A stretch of 64,000 nucleotides of DNA from Arthrobacter sp. E3 (GTDB taxonomy: Bacteria; Actinomycetota; Actinomycetes; Actinomycetales; Micrococcaceae), in NCBI RefSeq assembly GCF_017353415.1, contig NZ_JAFMPX010000015.1:1-64000 (forward strand), read 5' to 3'. Of the stretch, positions 9,081-18,248 are shown in pieces. Made by a program: the position numbers and the translations under genes. Below the pieces are notes generated by a model. That model had not been told where the DNA came from. It was given only the letters and a program-made list of their open reading frames with translations, and searched no databases. How positions within the stretch are numbered: the first letter of the stretch is position 1; each line of letters begins with the position of its first letter.

Positions 9081-9224
9081 GACTTCCTCAATTCCGCCGA
9101 CGGGGTGGGTGTTGCCACGGCCGGCTTGGAGCGAAACCCGGTAATGATTCGATGTTACGCGCCAGTAGCAGCTGGGGCTAGGGCCAGCCCGGAGCCAAGG
9201 GTGCCAAGCGTGCTGTGCCGCGGC

Positions 9225-9368
9225 TTAGGCCGGGGCGTCGGCGTAAAAGGCTTCCACGGCCCGCTCAAAAATGGGCACCAGCGTCGCCGGATGGGTGCCG
9301 TTCTCCGGCAACAGCTCCCACCTTTGTGCTGAATTCTTGGGCTTTACCTCATCCCACCTAGTGCTCAC
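9225..9368 (-). CDS. 47-residue ORF coupled to the glycosidase gene, function unknown
   Basis: A GTG start overlaps the TGA of the glycosidase gene in a GTGA arrangement typical of translational coupling. The peptide begins MSTRWDEVKPKNSAQRWEL and ends VEAFYADAPA. It has no membrane segment and no recognised domain. It may be a real small protein, or the remaining end of a once larger gene. The coupling and the sensible amino-acid composition are the only support. Confidence 0.35.
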   Translation of the reverse strand: MSTRWDEVKPKNSAQRWELLPENGTHPATLVPIFERAVEAFYADAPA

Positions 9369-10669
9369 CGTGCCTCTGTCTGGCTGCGGACGTCGGTGAT
9401 GCCGCGGGCGGCGAGGTAACCGGCGTCGGACGTTTTGGAAGCACGCACCAGCGCAGGCTTCTGCCCCGCCGCAGCCAGCTCCAGCCAAGCAGGGAACAGC
9501 GAGCCGGAGGGATCGGCCACCGAGCGGCCAACACCCGTGGCTTCGTCCCCCGGGTCGAAGGACACGGCGGTGCTGCGCTGGACGGGAGCCGTGGGGTTGG
9601 CCTTCTCTGCGGCAATCAGCTCGGCCAGCCGCTTCCCGGCAGGCTTGGCGCGGCGCTCGGAGTCCAGCAGTCCCAAGCTGTATTCCAGCTCCGGGAAGTC
9701 GGCCAGCTTGCGGCTGACATCGTGCGAGCACCACCACGTCACGCCCCACAAATTCGGGGTGTCCAGCACGGGGCGCAGGCTCTGCTCCAAGAAGTCGGCA
9801 GCGCCATCGAACGGCACGGCCGGATGGGGAGCGCCGATTTCCTGCAGCCAGATGGGCCGGGCGGGGTCGTTGGAGTAGGCATCGGCCAGCTGCACGAGGT
9901 AGTCGGCAAAGAGTGTGCGAGCGGGGTGGCCCTGCGGGAACAAATGCGCCACGGCCACGAAAACCCAGGAATGCACGGTTGTCACATCGCCTAAGCTGGC
10001 CGCGTGCGCCGGCGTGACGGGGCAGCTGTCCACAAACCAGGCGTTGTCGTCAAAGCTGTGCTGGTGCATGCCCGTGGGCCAGGCCCTGCGGACTGCCGCC
10101 AGCAGGGTTTTGAACCATTCGCCCATTTCTGCCGGTGAGGTCATCTGCTGTTCGGGGTGGCGTTCCACGGCGAATTGGTTGGTTTCATTGCCCACCGTCA
10201 TGCCCAGCACATTGGGACGCGAGGTGACCTCGGCCGCCAGTGCCGCAATCAGCTGCGCCTCGGCTTCCACCACCTGCGGGTCCGTGTACATGTTGCGGCG
10301 GTGCCAGCTTGTGATCCACGACGGCAGAAAATCGAAGCTTGAAAGATGGCCTTGCAAGCCGTCCACGGACACGTCCAGGCCAAATTCGGCGGCAGCGTCC
10401 ACCACGCGGCCCACGTCCGCAATGCCGGCCGGACGGATCAGCGACCTGTTGGGCTGCAGCAGCGGCCACAGCGGAAAAATACGCACATGGTCAAGCCCCA
10501 ATGCGGCGATCGACTCGAAGTCAGCCCGCACAGCGTCCACGTCAAAGTCCTGCCACGAGTGGAACCAGCCCTCGCTCGGGGTGTAATTCACACCCCAGCG
10601 CAGAGGCTGGGAGCGGACCGGGGTGGAGCGGCGGGAAGTGGCGGGGGATCCGTTGGTGGGGAGGCTCAT
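9365..10669 (-). CDS. Glycoside hydrolase, clan GH-A (GH5-like)
   Basis: 434 residues. Starts with a Ser/Thr leader, then RWGVNYTPSEGWFHSW, where a (beta/alpha)8 barrel begins. The acid/base motif GMTVGNETNQF (Asn-Glu at strand 4) and the nucleophile motif IWLQEIGAP (Glu at strand 7) are the two-glutamate pattern of retaining clan GH-A enzymes. No signal peptide is evident, so it probably acts inside the cell on imported oligosaccharides. It overlaps the GH38 gene by four bases (ATGA), which points to a beta-mannoside or N-glycan core as substrate. The exact GH family is not certain. Confidence 0.78.
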   Translation of the reverse strand: MSLPTNGSPATSRRSTPVRSQPLRWGVNYTPSEGWFHSWQDFDVDAVRADFESIAALGLDHVRIFPLWPLLQPNRSLIRPAGIADVGRVVDAAAEFGLDVSVDGLQGHLSSFDFLPSWITSWHRRNMYTDPQVVEAEAQLIAALAAEVTSRPNVLGMTVGNETNQFAVERHPEQQMTSPAEMGEWFKTLLAAVRRAWPTGMHQHSFDDNAWFVDSCPVTPAHAASLGDVTTVHSWVFVAVAHLFPQGHPARTLFADYLVQLADAYSNDPARPIWLQEIGAPHPAVPFDGAADFLEQSLRPVLDTPNLWGVTWWCSHDVSRKLADFPELEYSLGLLDSERRAKPAGKRLAELIAAEKANPTAPVQRSTAVSFDPGDEATGVGRSVADPSGSLFPAWLELAAAGQKPALVRASKTSDAGYLAARGITDVRSQTEAR

Positions 10670-13600
10670 TTGCTGCCTTTCTGCAAGCGCAAGGTCAGGA
10701 TTTGGAAGGGGCGCAGGGCAAGGTGGATCTGGCGGTTTCCGGACGCGTCGGCGGCACCCAAGGTGAGGGGCCCGGCGTCGTACGGCTGCTCGAGCAGGTT
10801 GTTTTCCTCCACGGAAGCCACCGGGAACGACGCCGAGACGCTCACCTGTGCGCGGGCACCGAGGGGCTCGTACAGACGCACAATGACGTCGCCGCTGCGG
10901 TCATCGGCCAGCTTGACGGCCTCGATGAGGGCGGCGGGTGAGTCCGTGCTCACCAGCGGTTCGATAGGGCGGCCGGTCCAGTCGCCCGGCACGCCATGCC
11001 ACGGCAGGTTGATGGCGTAGCCCGCAGCCACGGCATCGGCCACGTCGGCGCCGACCACCAGCCCATATGTGAAGGAATGCTGGCCCTGATCCGTCTCCGG
11101 ATCGGGGAAACGCGGCCCACGCAACAGTGAGAGCCGCACCGTGGTGAAGCTGGAGCCGTTAGCTCCAGGATGCCGGGAAACATCGTGGCCATAGGTGGAA
11201 TCGTTGACGACGGCCGCACCAAAGCCGGGCTCACCCACATGCACCCAACGGTGCGCACACACCTCAAAACGAGCGTTGTCCCATGACGTGTTCTCATGCG
11301 TGGCGCGCTGGATATGCCCGTACTGGGTCTCGAACCGTGCGTGGTCGGCGTGCACATCCAGCGGGAACGCGGCCTTGAGCAGCGTCTCCTGCTCATGCCA
11401 GTTAACGCTGTTGTGCACCGTGATGGTCTTGGAATCTGCGGCGATGCGCACGCGCTGGGTGATGTGCGAGGACCGGAAACTGCGCTTGATGGCGATCTGG
11501 GCCACGCCATCCAGTATTTCCACATCCATCGAATCCAGTTCGCGGATGTCAGTGACGGTGTTCTTGTAGAACTCGTCAATGTCCCACGCGTCCCACATGT
11601 TGGGGAAGTCCGTGTGCAGTTGCAGAAGGTTGGCGCCCTGCCCGGCCGGCACCAGCTCACGGTTTGCCGAAACGTCCACAATCGAGCTGATGACGCCGTC
11701 TTTGTCGAAGCGGACAGAGATGAGCCCGTTGCGGACGACGACGTCGCTTCCGTCGCGCTCCACCGTCGCCTGTGTGGTTTCGGGTTCCGGGACGCCTGCG
11801 CTCAACGGGGCAATGCCGCGACGCGTACAAGGGGAGGCGTTGAAATGCAGTGCTGTCGCGATGTCCTGGGGCTCGACGGGTGCATGGGGACCTATGGGAG
11901 CGAGGGCCTCCACAGCCGCAAAGATGATCTTTTGTAGGTCCTCGGCGATCCGGGCATACGCCTCAGCCGCCTCGCGGTGCACCCATGCGATGGCGGAGCC
12001 GGGGAGGATGTCGTGGAACTGGTTCAGCAGCACCAGCTTCCAAATCCGGTCCAGTTCGTCATAGGGGTACTCGATGAGACCGCGTACAGCCGCCGTAGTG
12101 CTCCACAGCTCGGCCTCGCGCAGCAGGTGTTCACTGCGGCGGTTGCCCTGCTTCGTCAGCGCCTGGGAGGTGTACGTGCCGCGGTGCAGTTCAAGGTACA
12201 GCTCACCCTTCCACACGGGGGCGTTGGGGTACTCGGCCTCTGCTGCGGTGAAGAACTCCGCCGGACTGGCGATGGTGACCTTCGGGGAGCCCTCCAGGTT
12301 TTTCGTGCGTTTCGCCCGGGCCAGCATTTCGCGCGTGGGCCCGCCCCCGCCGTCGCCCCATCCAAACGGGATCAATGAATTCTTCGCGGCCCCCTTGTCA
12401 CGAAAGTTCCGCACGGTATGTGCCAATTCAGCGCCGGAGAGCTGGGAGTTGTAGGTGTCCGCTGGCGGGAAGTGCGTGAACACGCGGGTGCCATCGATGC
12501 CTTCCCAGTTGAACGTGTGGTGCGGGAACTTGTTCACGGTGTTCCAGGAAATCTTCTGCGTCAGGAACCATTTGGCGCCAGCAAGCTTCACGATCTGCGG
12601 CAGCGCGGCCGAATAACCAAAGGAATCAGGTAACCACACCTCCTGGCATTCCATCCCAAAGTTTTCGCGGAAGAAACGCTGGCCGTAGCTGAACTGCCGC
12701 GCCATGGCCTCGGATCCGACCATGTTTGTGTCCGACTCCACCCACATGCCGCCCACCGGGATGAAGCGGCCCCCGTCCACGGCCTCCTTGACCCGCGCAA
12801 ACACCTCCGGGCGCTGCTCCTTCAACCACTCATATTGCTGGGCCGAGGACATGACGAACTGCAGTTCAGGGTCCTGTTCAAGCAGATTCACCACATTGGA
12901 GGTGGTGCGGGCCACCTTGCGCACAGTTTCCCGCACAGGCCACAGCCACGCCGAGTCGATGTGCGCGTGCCCAATGGCCGTAATCTGGTGGGCGCTGGCG
13001 TTGGCGGGCTGTGCCAACACTCCGGCCAGCTGAGCGCGGGCCGCGGCCGCCGTGCCCGGTACGTCTGAAAGTTCGACGGCGTCCAGCGCGCGTTCCAGCG
13101 CGTACAGGATGTCCCAGCGGCGCGGGTTCCCCAGATCCAGTTCTGCTTGGAGCTGGTCCAGGACCTCAAGATCCTGAACAAGCTCCCAGACCTCGGTGTT
13201 GAAGATGTTGATGTCCGCACGGGCCATGGTGTAGCGCGGCGCGTCCCCGGCCGTGGACTTCTCGCCCAGCTGTGTGGGGACGAACGGGTTGTCCGTGAAC
13301 ACGAACGGGTTGGAGGCGGCTTCAACATACAGGTCGATATCCTCCCCGCCCTGGGCATGCTCCGTAACGGGCAGCCAGGTGTTCAGCGGATTCAGTGCCT
13401 TCACGGCCGTCCCGTCCGGGCGGTACACGAGTCCCTCAGCCTGAAATCCGGGCCAAGACTGGCTGAACCCCAAATCCACCACCAGTTCAACCTTGCGACC
13501 CTGTGCGCTCGCAGGGACCGTACCGGTCAGGTGGATCCAGGTGGTGCCCCACGCCGGGCCCCACTGTTGGCCCACGTGGAAGGGGAGGTACTCAACGCCG

Positions 13601-13794
13601 TCGGTGGGTGCACCGCCGTCGTGTTTGCTGAAACCCGGCAGGGCCACAGACGGCGCAACGGGTTCGCCTTGGCCGCCCTCCACCTGCCATGCCGTGAGGC
13701 TCAAAGGGGACACGGGCGTATGGATGGCCGGGATGATCCGTTCCACCAAGACTCGCTTGAGTCGGTTTTGGATCAGGCCGTGTTTGTCATGCAT
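10666..13794 (-). CDS. Alpha-mannosidase, GH38
   Basis: 1042 residues, the normal GH38 size. An N-terminal ancillary domain is followed by the catalytic barrel from about residue 270: IGHAHIDSAWLWPVRET supplies the zinc-binding His and Asp, VWLPDSFGYSAALPQI the nucleophile Asp, and ELHRGTYTSQ the last zinc His. C-terminal beta domains complete the fold. It hydrolyses alpha-mannosidic bonds by a retaining mechanism. No signal peptide is seen, so action is cytoplasmic. Translation is coupled to the downstream glycosidase gene; the GH125 gene lies divergently 117 bases away, giving a mannoside-degradation locus without a visible transporter in the window. Confidence 0.93.
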   Translation of the reverse strand: MHDKHGLIQNRLKRVLVERIIPAIHTPVSPLSLTAWQVEGGQGEPVAPSVALPGFSKHDGGAPTDGVEYLPFHVGQQWGPAWGTTWIHLTGTVPASAQGRKVELVVDLGFSQSWPGFQAEGLVYRPDGTAVKALNPLNTWLPVTEHAQGGEDIDLYVEAASNPFVFTDNPFVPTQLGEKSTAGDAPRYTMARADINIFNTEVWELVQDLEVLDQLQAELDLGNPRRWDILYALERALDAVELSDVPGTAAAARAQLAGVLAQPANASAHQITAIGHAHIDSAWLWPVRETVRKVARTTSNVVNLLEQDPELQFVMSSAQQYEWLKEQRPEVFARVKEAVDGGRFIPVGGMWVESDTNMVGSEAMARQFSYGQRFFRENFGMECQEVWLPDSFGYSAALPQIVKLAGAKWFLTQKISWNTVNKFPHHTFNWEGIDGTRVFTHFPPADTYNSQLSGAELAHTVRNFRDKGAAKNSLIPFGWGDGGGGPTREMLARAKRTKNLEGSPKVTIASPAEFFTAAEAEYPNAPVWKGELYLELHRGTYTSQALTKQGNRRSEHLLREAELWSTTAAVRGLIEYPYDELDRIWKLVLLNQFHDILPGSAIAWVHREAAEAYARIAEDLQKIIFAAVEALAPIGPHAPVEPQDIATALHFNASPCTRRGIAPLSAGVPEPETTQATVERDGSDVVVRNGLISVRFDKDGVISSIVDVSANRELVPAGQGANLLQLHTDFPNMWDAWDIDEFYKNTVTDIRELDSMDVEILDGVAQIAIKRSFRSSHITQRVRIAADSKTITVHNSVNWHEQETLLKAAFPLDVHADHARFETQYGHIQRATHENTSWDNARFEVCAHRWVHVGEPGFGAAVVNDSTYGHDVSRHPGANGSSFTTVRLSLLRGPRFPDPETDQGQHSFTYGLVVGADVADAVAAGYAINLPWHGVPGDWTGRPIEPLVSTDSPAALIEAVKLADDRSGDVIVRLYEPLGARAQVSVSASFPVASVEENNLLEQPYDAGPLTLGAADASGNRQIHLALRPFQILTLRLQKGSK

Positions 13795-13911
13795 GGGCAG
13801 AAACCTTCCAGAAACTCACGGGGCCGGGGGAGTTGCACTGAAAGTCTAGTGCGGCGGGCACGGCCAGTGCCGCATAAGCTGTTGTGTTCCGCGGGAAAGG
13901 AGAAAAGCACG

Positions 13912-15225
13912 ATGAACGAAAACCACGGCAGCACCGACTGGGATGCCCGGGAGTTCTTGAAGCAGCCGCTGCGCGAATGTGCTGCGGCGATTGAAAAATG
14001 CACGGGGGACGGCGCGTTGGCCGCGATCTTCCACGACGGCATGCGCAACACCCTTGAGACGACGTTGACTCGCGAGCCCGACGGCACCACGTTCGTCATT
14101 ACGGGGGACATCCCGGCCATGTGGCTGCGTGATTCCTCCGCCCAAATGCTGCCTTTCCTGCGCTTCCTGGGTTCTGCTGACGGTGCTGAACTGTACGAGG
14201 TGCTGGCCGGGCTGAGCCGGCGCCAGTTCCAGTACCTGGCCCGGGATTCCTACGCCAACGCCTTCAACAAGGAAGCGAACGGAGCCTCCTACGACCCGCA
14301 CGACGGTTGCGGAGACCCTTGGATCTGGGAGCGCAAATATGAGGTGGATTCCCTGGCATTCCCCATCTGGCTGGCCCACACAGTATGGCGCCGCACCAGC
14401 CGTACCGACGTTTTTGATGCCACCACCCACGCGGTGCTGCGGGTGATCGTGCGCCAGCTGCGCCTTGAGCAGGACCACGAAGCGAATTCCAGCTACCGTT
14501 TTGAGCGCAATACGGACCTGCCGAGCGAGACGCTGCAGCGGGAGGGACGGGGGCCGGCGTCGGGCATGACCGGCATGACGTAAGCGGGCTTCCGGCCCAG
14601 CGACGACGCCTGCGTCCTCAGCTTCAACATCCCCGGGAACCTCTTCGCCGCTGCCGCCCTGCGGCAGGTGGCTGAAATTGCCACTGAAGTGTATGCCGAT
14701 GCCCATCTTGCCGCGGAGGCCGCCGAGCTGGCAGCTGAAATTGCCGCCGGCGTGGCGGCCCACGGAGTGGTGGAGCACCCCGTCCACGGTCCCATGTACG
14801 CCTACGAGGTGGACGGGCTGGGCAACACGCTGCTGATGGATGATGCGAACATGCCCAGCCTGCTGTCGCTGCCGCTGACGGGCGGCATTGACCCGGCCGA
14901 TCCGCTGTACTTGGCCACGCGTGCCTTTATCTTGAGCGCCGAGAACCCCTTTTATTTTGTGGGGGACCACGCGGCTGGGATCGGCAGCCCGCATACGCCG
15001 CCGGGGTACATCTGGCCCATTGCGCTGGCCGTGCAGGGGCTCACAACGGCAGACAAAGCGGAAAAGTTGCGGCTGCTGCACTGCCTGCGCGATACCACCG
15101 GCGGCACTGGGCGCATGCACGAGGGCTTTGACCCCAACGATCCCACCCGGTTCACGCGGCCATGGTTCTCCTGGGCCAACTCCATGTTTGCCGAATTGCT
15201 ACTGGACTACTGCGGCATCGGATAA
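13912..15225 (+). pseudogene. GH125 exo-alpha-1,6-mannosidase gene interrupted by an in-frame TAA
   Basis: The ATG at 13912 follows GGAAAGGAGA. Codons read MNENHGSTDWDAREFL, DIPAMWLRDSSAQM and, after RNTDLPSETL, SGMTGMT, then TAA at 14581-14583. The same frame continues at once with AGFRPSDDACVLSFNIPGN and runs to TAA at 15225 with all later GH125 features (GDHAAGIGSPHTPPGYIWPIAL, SWANSMFAELLLDYCG). The usual GH125 motif is TWSGFRPSDDAC, so the stop replaces the Trp codon of a conserved segment and is not a frameshift. Whole length would be 437 codons, normal for GH125. As read, only a truncated 223-residue product is made. A sequencing error is possible, but TGG to TAA needs two changes. Confidence 0.82.
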
Positions 15226-15280
15226 GTGGCTATTTCGGTACGGTGGCTACACAGGACGCAAATAAGGACTCTCGGCCCGT

Positions 15281-15286
15281 TATTGT
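15281..15286 (+). promoter_or_regulatory. Putative -10 element of a leaderless promoter
   Basis: TATTGT six bases before the ATG at 15293. There is no Shine-Dalgarno and no clear -35 hexamer. Confidence 0.35.
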
Positions 15287-15292
15287 AGTGAT

Positions 15293-15556
15293 ATGAGTAG
15301 CGAGCAAGTACCCGGCGGGGTGGTCCATCCGTTGCCTGCGGACCTCCGCGAGGCCTTGCTCGTCAACGCCATGGCACTTTCTGCTTGGTGTGACATCACG
15401 CCATTGGCACGCAATGAATTCATCTGTTGGGTCGAGGACGCCAAGCAGGAAAAGACCCGAGAACGCCGTGTACGCCGAACCCAAGAAGAGCTTGAGGAGG
15501 GCAAACGCCGGCCCTGCTGTTGGCCGGGGTGCAAACACCGTGACCGTAGCGACTGA
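15293..15556 (+). CDS. YdeI/OmpD-associated-family small protein
   Basis: 87 residues. The central stretch LPADLREALLVNAMALSAWC...ARNEFICWVEDAKQEKTRERRVRRTQEELEEGKR matches the helical YdeI/OmpD-associated domain (sometimes called bacteriocin-protection), in which a conserved W-x-E-x-A-K-x-x-x-T-R motif occurs. The C-terminus CCWPGCKHRD carries three Cys and a His and might hold a metal. Function in actinobacteria is unknown. The start is preceded by TATTGT at -12 to -7 and by no clear ribosome binding site. Confidence 0.7.
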   Translation: MSSEQVPGGVVHPLPADLREALLVNAMALSAWCDITPLARNEFICWVEDAKQEKTRERRVRRTQEELEEGKRRPCCWPGCKHRDRSD

Positions 15557-15622
15557 CAGAAAGCTGACGTTCCGCCTGCCTCGGCTTGGCACCACGAGTG
15601 CGGCATTCCCTAGAGTGGTTGC

Positions 15623-16759
15623 ATGACACTTTCACCGCAGCAGGCCGCCGGCCCATCCCAAGGTTTCGTAACCGAGCAGTTCTCCGGTGTTCGGGAGCTC
15701 TTTGATTCCATGCTCGACGCCGATCCCGGCTACAGCGCGCAACTGGCCGTCTACCACCAGGGGATCAACGTAGTCAGTCTGGTGGGTGGCAAGGACTCTG
15801 CTGCGGATTCGCTCACAGGTGTGTTTTCCTGCTCGAAGGGAGTTGCTGCGCTCGCATTCGCCCTGCTGGTCCAGGACGGTTTGATAGACCTTGATGCTGC
15901 GGTGGCCAGCTACTGGCCTGATTTTGCCCAAAATGGGAAGGGCGCGCTCACGGTGCGCCAATTACTTTCCCATCAGGCTGGGTTGGTGGGCGTCCAAGGC
16001 GGTTTCGCAATGGAGGACTACAACGATCTTTCCGCGGTGGCCGCACGCCTTGCGGCGCTGACGCCCATGTGGCGTCCGGGCAGCGGCATCTTTGGCTACC
16101 ACGCACTCACCATGGGTGTCTTCCTTGAACAGCTGTGTGTGCTGGTCAGCGGGGAACGGCTGCAGGACCTGTACAACCGCCGCATTCGGAAACCGTATGC
16201 GGCGGACATGTACCTGGGCTTGCCCGAATCGCTTGAACCGCGCTTTCGCCCCGTGCTCTTCGTAGAGGAGGCGGTGCAGGCGTTCATGGATCCAGGCTCC
16301 ATTGCCGGGGTGTCAGGAAATGTGCAGGCCGGAAACCTGCTGGCGCTGCCCAACATTCGCAGCGTCCGTGCGGCGGGCAGCTGCAGCGGCTCCGGCGTGG
16401 GCTCCGCCGACGGCCTGGCCCGCGTCTACGCTGGCGCCGCCACCGGCATTGACGGGCTTCCGGCCTACTTGAACGCAGACACCATTGCGCACATGAGTGA
16501 AGAACAGGTATGGGGTCTGGACAGGGTCTTTTGCGAGATCAACTCCTTCGGCGTCACGTTTATGAAGTCCAACCCGCGCATGGACTTCGGCAGCGCGCAG
16601 GCCTTCGGGCACGACGGCGCGAACGCCGCCCTCGGATTCGCCGATCCGCTGTACGGGATTGGCTTTGGCTACATCCCGGCGTGGAACGAGGAAGGCGGAA
16701 CGGGCGGGCGCGCCATGCAGCTCAGTGCAGCTGCGCGCGAGGCCATTCTGGCGCAGTAA
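15623..16759 (+). CDS. Serine hydrolase, class C beta-lactamase-like / esterase
   Basis: 378 residues. FSCSKGVAALAFALLV contains the SxxK nucleophile motif (Ser69-Cys-Ser-Lys72) and PGSGIFGYHALTMG the second-motif Tyr (YHA in place of the usual YSN). The fold is that of class C beta-lactamases and EstB-type esterases. No signal peptide is visible, which favours an esterase or peptidase role over periplasmic beta-lactam hydrolysis. A TAGAGT hexamer lies six bases before the ATG, so translation may be leaderless. Convergent with the flavoprotein gene across a palindromic element. Confidence 0.87.
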   Translation: MTLSPQQAAGPSQGFVTEQFSGVRELFDSMLDADPGYSAQLAVYHQGINVVSLVGGKDSAADSLTGVFSCSKGVAALAFALLVQDGLIDLDAAVASYWPDFAQNGKGALTVRQLLSHQAGLVGVQGGFAMEDYNDLSAVAARLAALTPMWRPGSGIFGYHALTMGVFLEQLCVLVSGERLQDLYNRRIRKPYAADMYLGLPESLEPRFRPVLFVEEAVQAFMDPGSIAGVSGNVQAGNLLALPNIRSVRAAGSCSGSGVGSADGLARVYAGAATGIDGLPAYLNADTIAHMSEEQVWGLDRVFCEINSFGVTFMKSNPRMDFGSAQAFGHDGANAALGFADPLYGIGFGYIPAWNEEGGTGGRAMQLSAAAREAILAQ

Positions 16760-16767
16760 TTACGCTA

Positions 16768-16848
16768 AAACGCACCTTCCCCGCTCATGCGCTGACAGGA
16801 GCGCACGTATAAGTGGGGAAGGTGCGTATTTGCGTGGAAGGTGCGTTT
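16768..16848. repeat. Palindromic element with three copies of the AACGCACCTTCC word between convergent genes
   Basis: ACGCACCTTCCCC (16770-16782) pairs with GGGGAAGGTGCGT (16815-16827). A further inverted copy GGAAGGTGCGTTT (16836-16848) pairs equally well with AAACGCACCTTCC (16768-16780), so two hairpins exclude each other. The element fills the 87-base gap between two convergent genes, and the last copy touches the stop codon of the minus-strand gene. It may end transcription from both sides or be a dispersed REP-like repeat. Confidence 0.75.
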
Positions 16849-18238
16849 ATTTGAGCGACGCGACGGCCTTTTCAATGGCGCGGTGGAACGTGGGGTACGC
16901 GTAAATCATGGTTCTGAGCGTCTTTACCGGGATGCGGGCGTGGACGGCCAGGACCAGTGCCGACAGCACCTCCCCGCCATGTGGGCCCATGGAACTGGCC
17001 CCCACCAGGACACCGGTTTTGGCGTCTTCGATGACCTTGATGAACCCTTCATTCCCCGCCTTGTGAATCCAGCCACGGGTGGAACCGGGCACCTGGGCGC
17101 TGCCGACCCGGATGTCCAGCCCAGCCTCCCGCGCCTGCTGTTCGCTCAGCCCGACGGCGCCCACCTCCGGGTCCGTGAACGTCACCCGTGGCACGGCGTG
17201 CGACTGGGCTTCCCCGCGATCCTGGCCAAGGATGTGCCCTGCCGCAATGTTGGCCTGGTACATCGACATGTGCGTAAAAGGCCCGCCGCCTGCCGCGTCT
17301 CCGATCAAGTACAGGCCCTTGGCCAGCTGCATGTGGGAATCCACGGCGGATGTGTCAACTACAGTGATTCCAGCGGCTGGAAGGTCCAACCCAGCCAGTG
17401 CAGGGGTGCGCCCGGCCGCCACGAGAAGCTTGCTGGCAGAGCGCTTCTTCACGGCTCCGCCCGCACTCGTCACGTCCACGTTGAACCCGGCGCTTGAGTG
17501 TGCCACGGCCGTGATCGTGCTGTTGTACAGCACCTCGATGCCCTCGCTGTGGAACACCTGGCCGAGAATCTCAGAGGCCTCCGGCTCCTCCCGCGACAGC
17601 AGCCGCGGACCTCGCACCACCAACGTGACGTTGGTGCCAAAGCGGGCAAACGCTTGTGCCAGTTCCACGGCAATGGGCCCGCCACCTAAGATCATGAGCG
17701 ACTTGGGTGCCTCCTCCGCCTGCACGGCCTCCCGGTTTGTCCAAAATGGCGTGCCCTCAAGCCCGGCAATGGAAGGCACTGAAGGGCTGGTGCCGGGATT
17801 GAGCACGACGGCGCGACGGGCATTGAACGTGAGCTCACCGCCGTCGTGCGTTGTGACAGCGACTTTGCGTGGGCCCAGGAGTCGCCCGGTCCCACGCACC
17901 AGGCGGCCACCCTTGCCGGTGAAACGCTCGGCGGCGACGGTGTCATCCCAATTATCCGTGGCCTCGTCACGGATGCGTTTGGCCACCACCGTGAAGTCCG
18001 CGGAAACGTGGCAGCGGCCAGCCAAGACAGGAATCCGCTGCGCTTCCGCCACGGCGTCGCTGGCCCGGATCATCATTTTGGACGGAATGCAGCCATAGTA
18101 TGGACATTCACCGCCCACCAGCCTGGCTTCCACGCCTACGACGGAGAGTCCAGCGGCCGCCAACTCCCCGGCGAGCGATTCGCCGCCGGGGCCCATGCCG
18201 ATGACAACAACATCAACTTCTTCGTGCGTGGCGGCCAT
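16847..18238 (-). CDS. FAD-dependent pyridine nucleotide-disulfide oxidoreductase family protein
   Basis: 463 residues. FAD site VVVIGMGPGGESLAGELA at 10-27; redox disulfide in GGECPYYGCIPSK (Cys-x4-Cys), NAD(P) loop LGGGPIAVELAQAFARFG, second FAD motif KGLYLIGDAAGGGPFTHMS. The C-terminal dimerisation domain ends MIYAYPTFHRAIEKAV, where dihydrolipoamide and glutathione reductases have HPTxxE. The acid-base His is thus replaced by Tyr, somewhat as in mercuric reductases. The substrate is therefore not predictable. It starts 10 bases after the osmoprotectant binding-protein gene and is probably the last gene of that operon. Confidence 0.85.
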   Translation of the reverse strand: MAATHEEVDVVVIGMGPGGESLAGELAAAGLSVVGVEARLVGGECPYYGCIPSKMMIRASDAVAEAQRIPVLAGRCHVSADFTVVAKRIRDEATDNWDDTVAAERFTGKGGRLVRGTGRLLGPRKVAVTTHDGGELTFNARRAVVLNPGTSPSVPSIAGLEGTPFWTNREAVQAEEAPKSLMILGGGPIAVELAQAFARFGTNVTLVVRGPRLLSREEPEASEILGQVFHSEGIEVLYNSTITAVAHSSAGFNVDVTSAGGAVKKRSASKLLVAAGRTPALAGLDLPAAGITVVDTSAVDSHMQLAKGLYLIGDAAGGGPFTHMSMYQANIAAGHILGQDRGEAQSHAVPRVTFTDPEVGAVGLSEQQAREAGLDIRVGSAQVPGSTRGWIHKAGNEGFIKVIEDAKTGVLVGASSMGPHGGEVLSALVLAVHARIPVKTLRTMIYAYPTFHRAIEKAVASLK

Positions 18239-18248
18239 TTTCGTTTCC

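Noticed and set aside
8043-9332. 429-codon plus-strand open frame
   Set aside because: Antisense to the acyl-CoA dehydrogenase, with no recognisable domain; high GC at third positions keeps such frames open.
13846-15120. Long open frame on the minus strand across the GH125 gene
   Set aside because: It is the antisense of a clear GH125 coding sequence, has a Gly/Arg/His-rich composition and no family resemblance.
15199-15292. Continuation of GH125 past 15225 or another gene
   Set aside because: Stop at 15225 matches the natural GH125 C-terminus; the following 67 bases only hold the leaderless start of the next gene.
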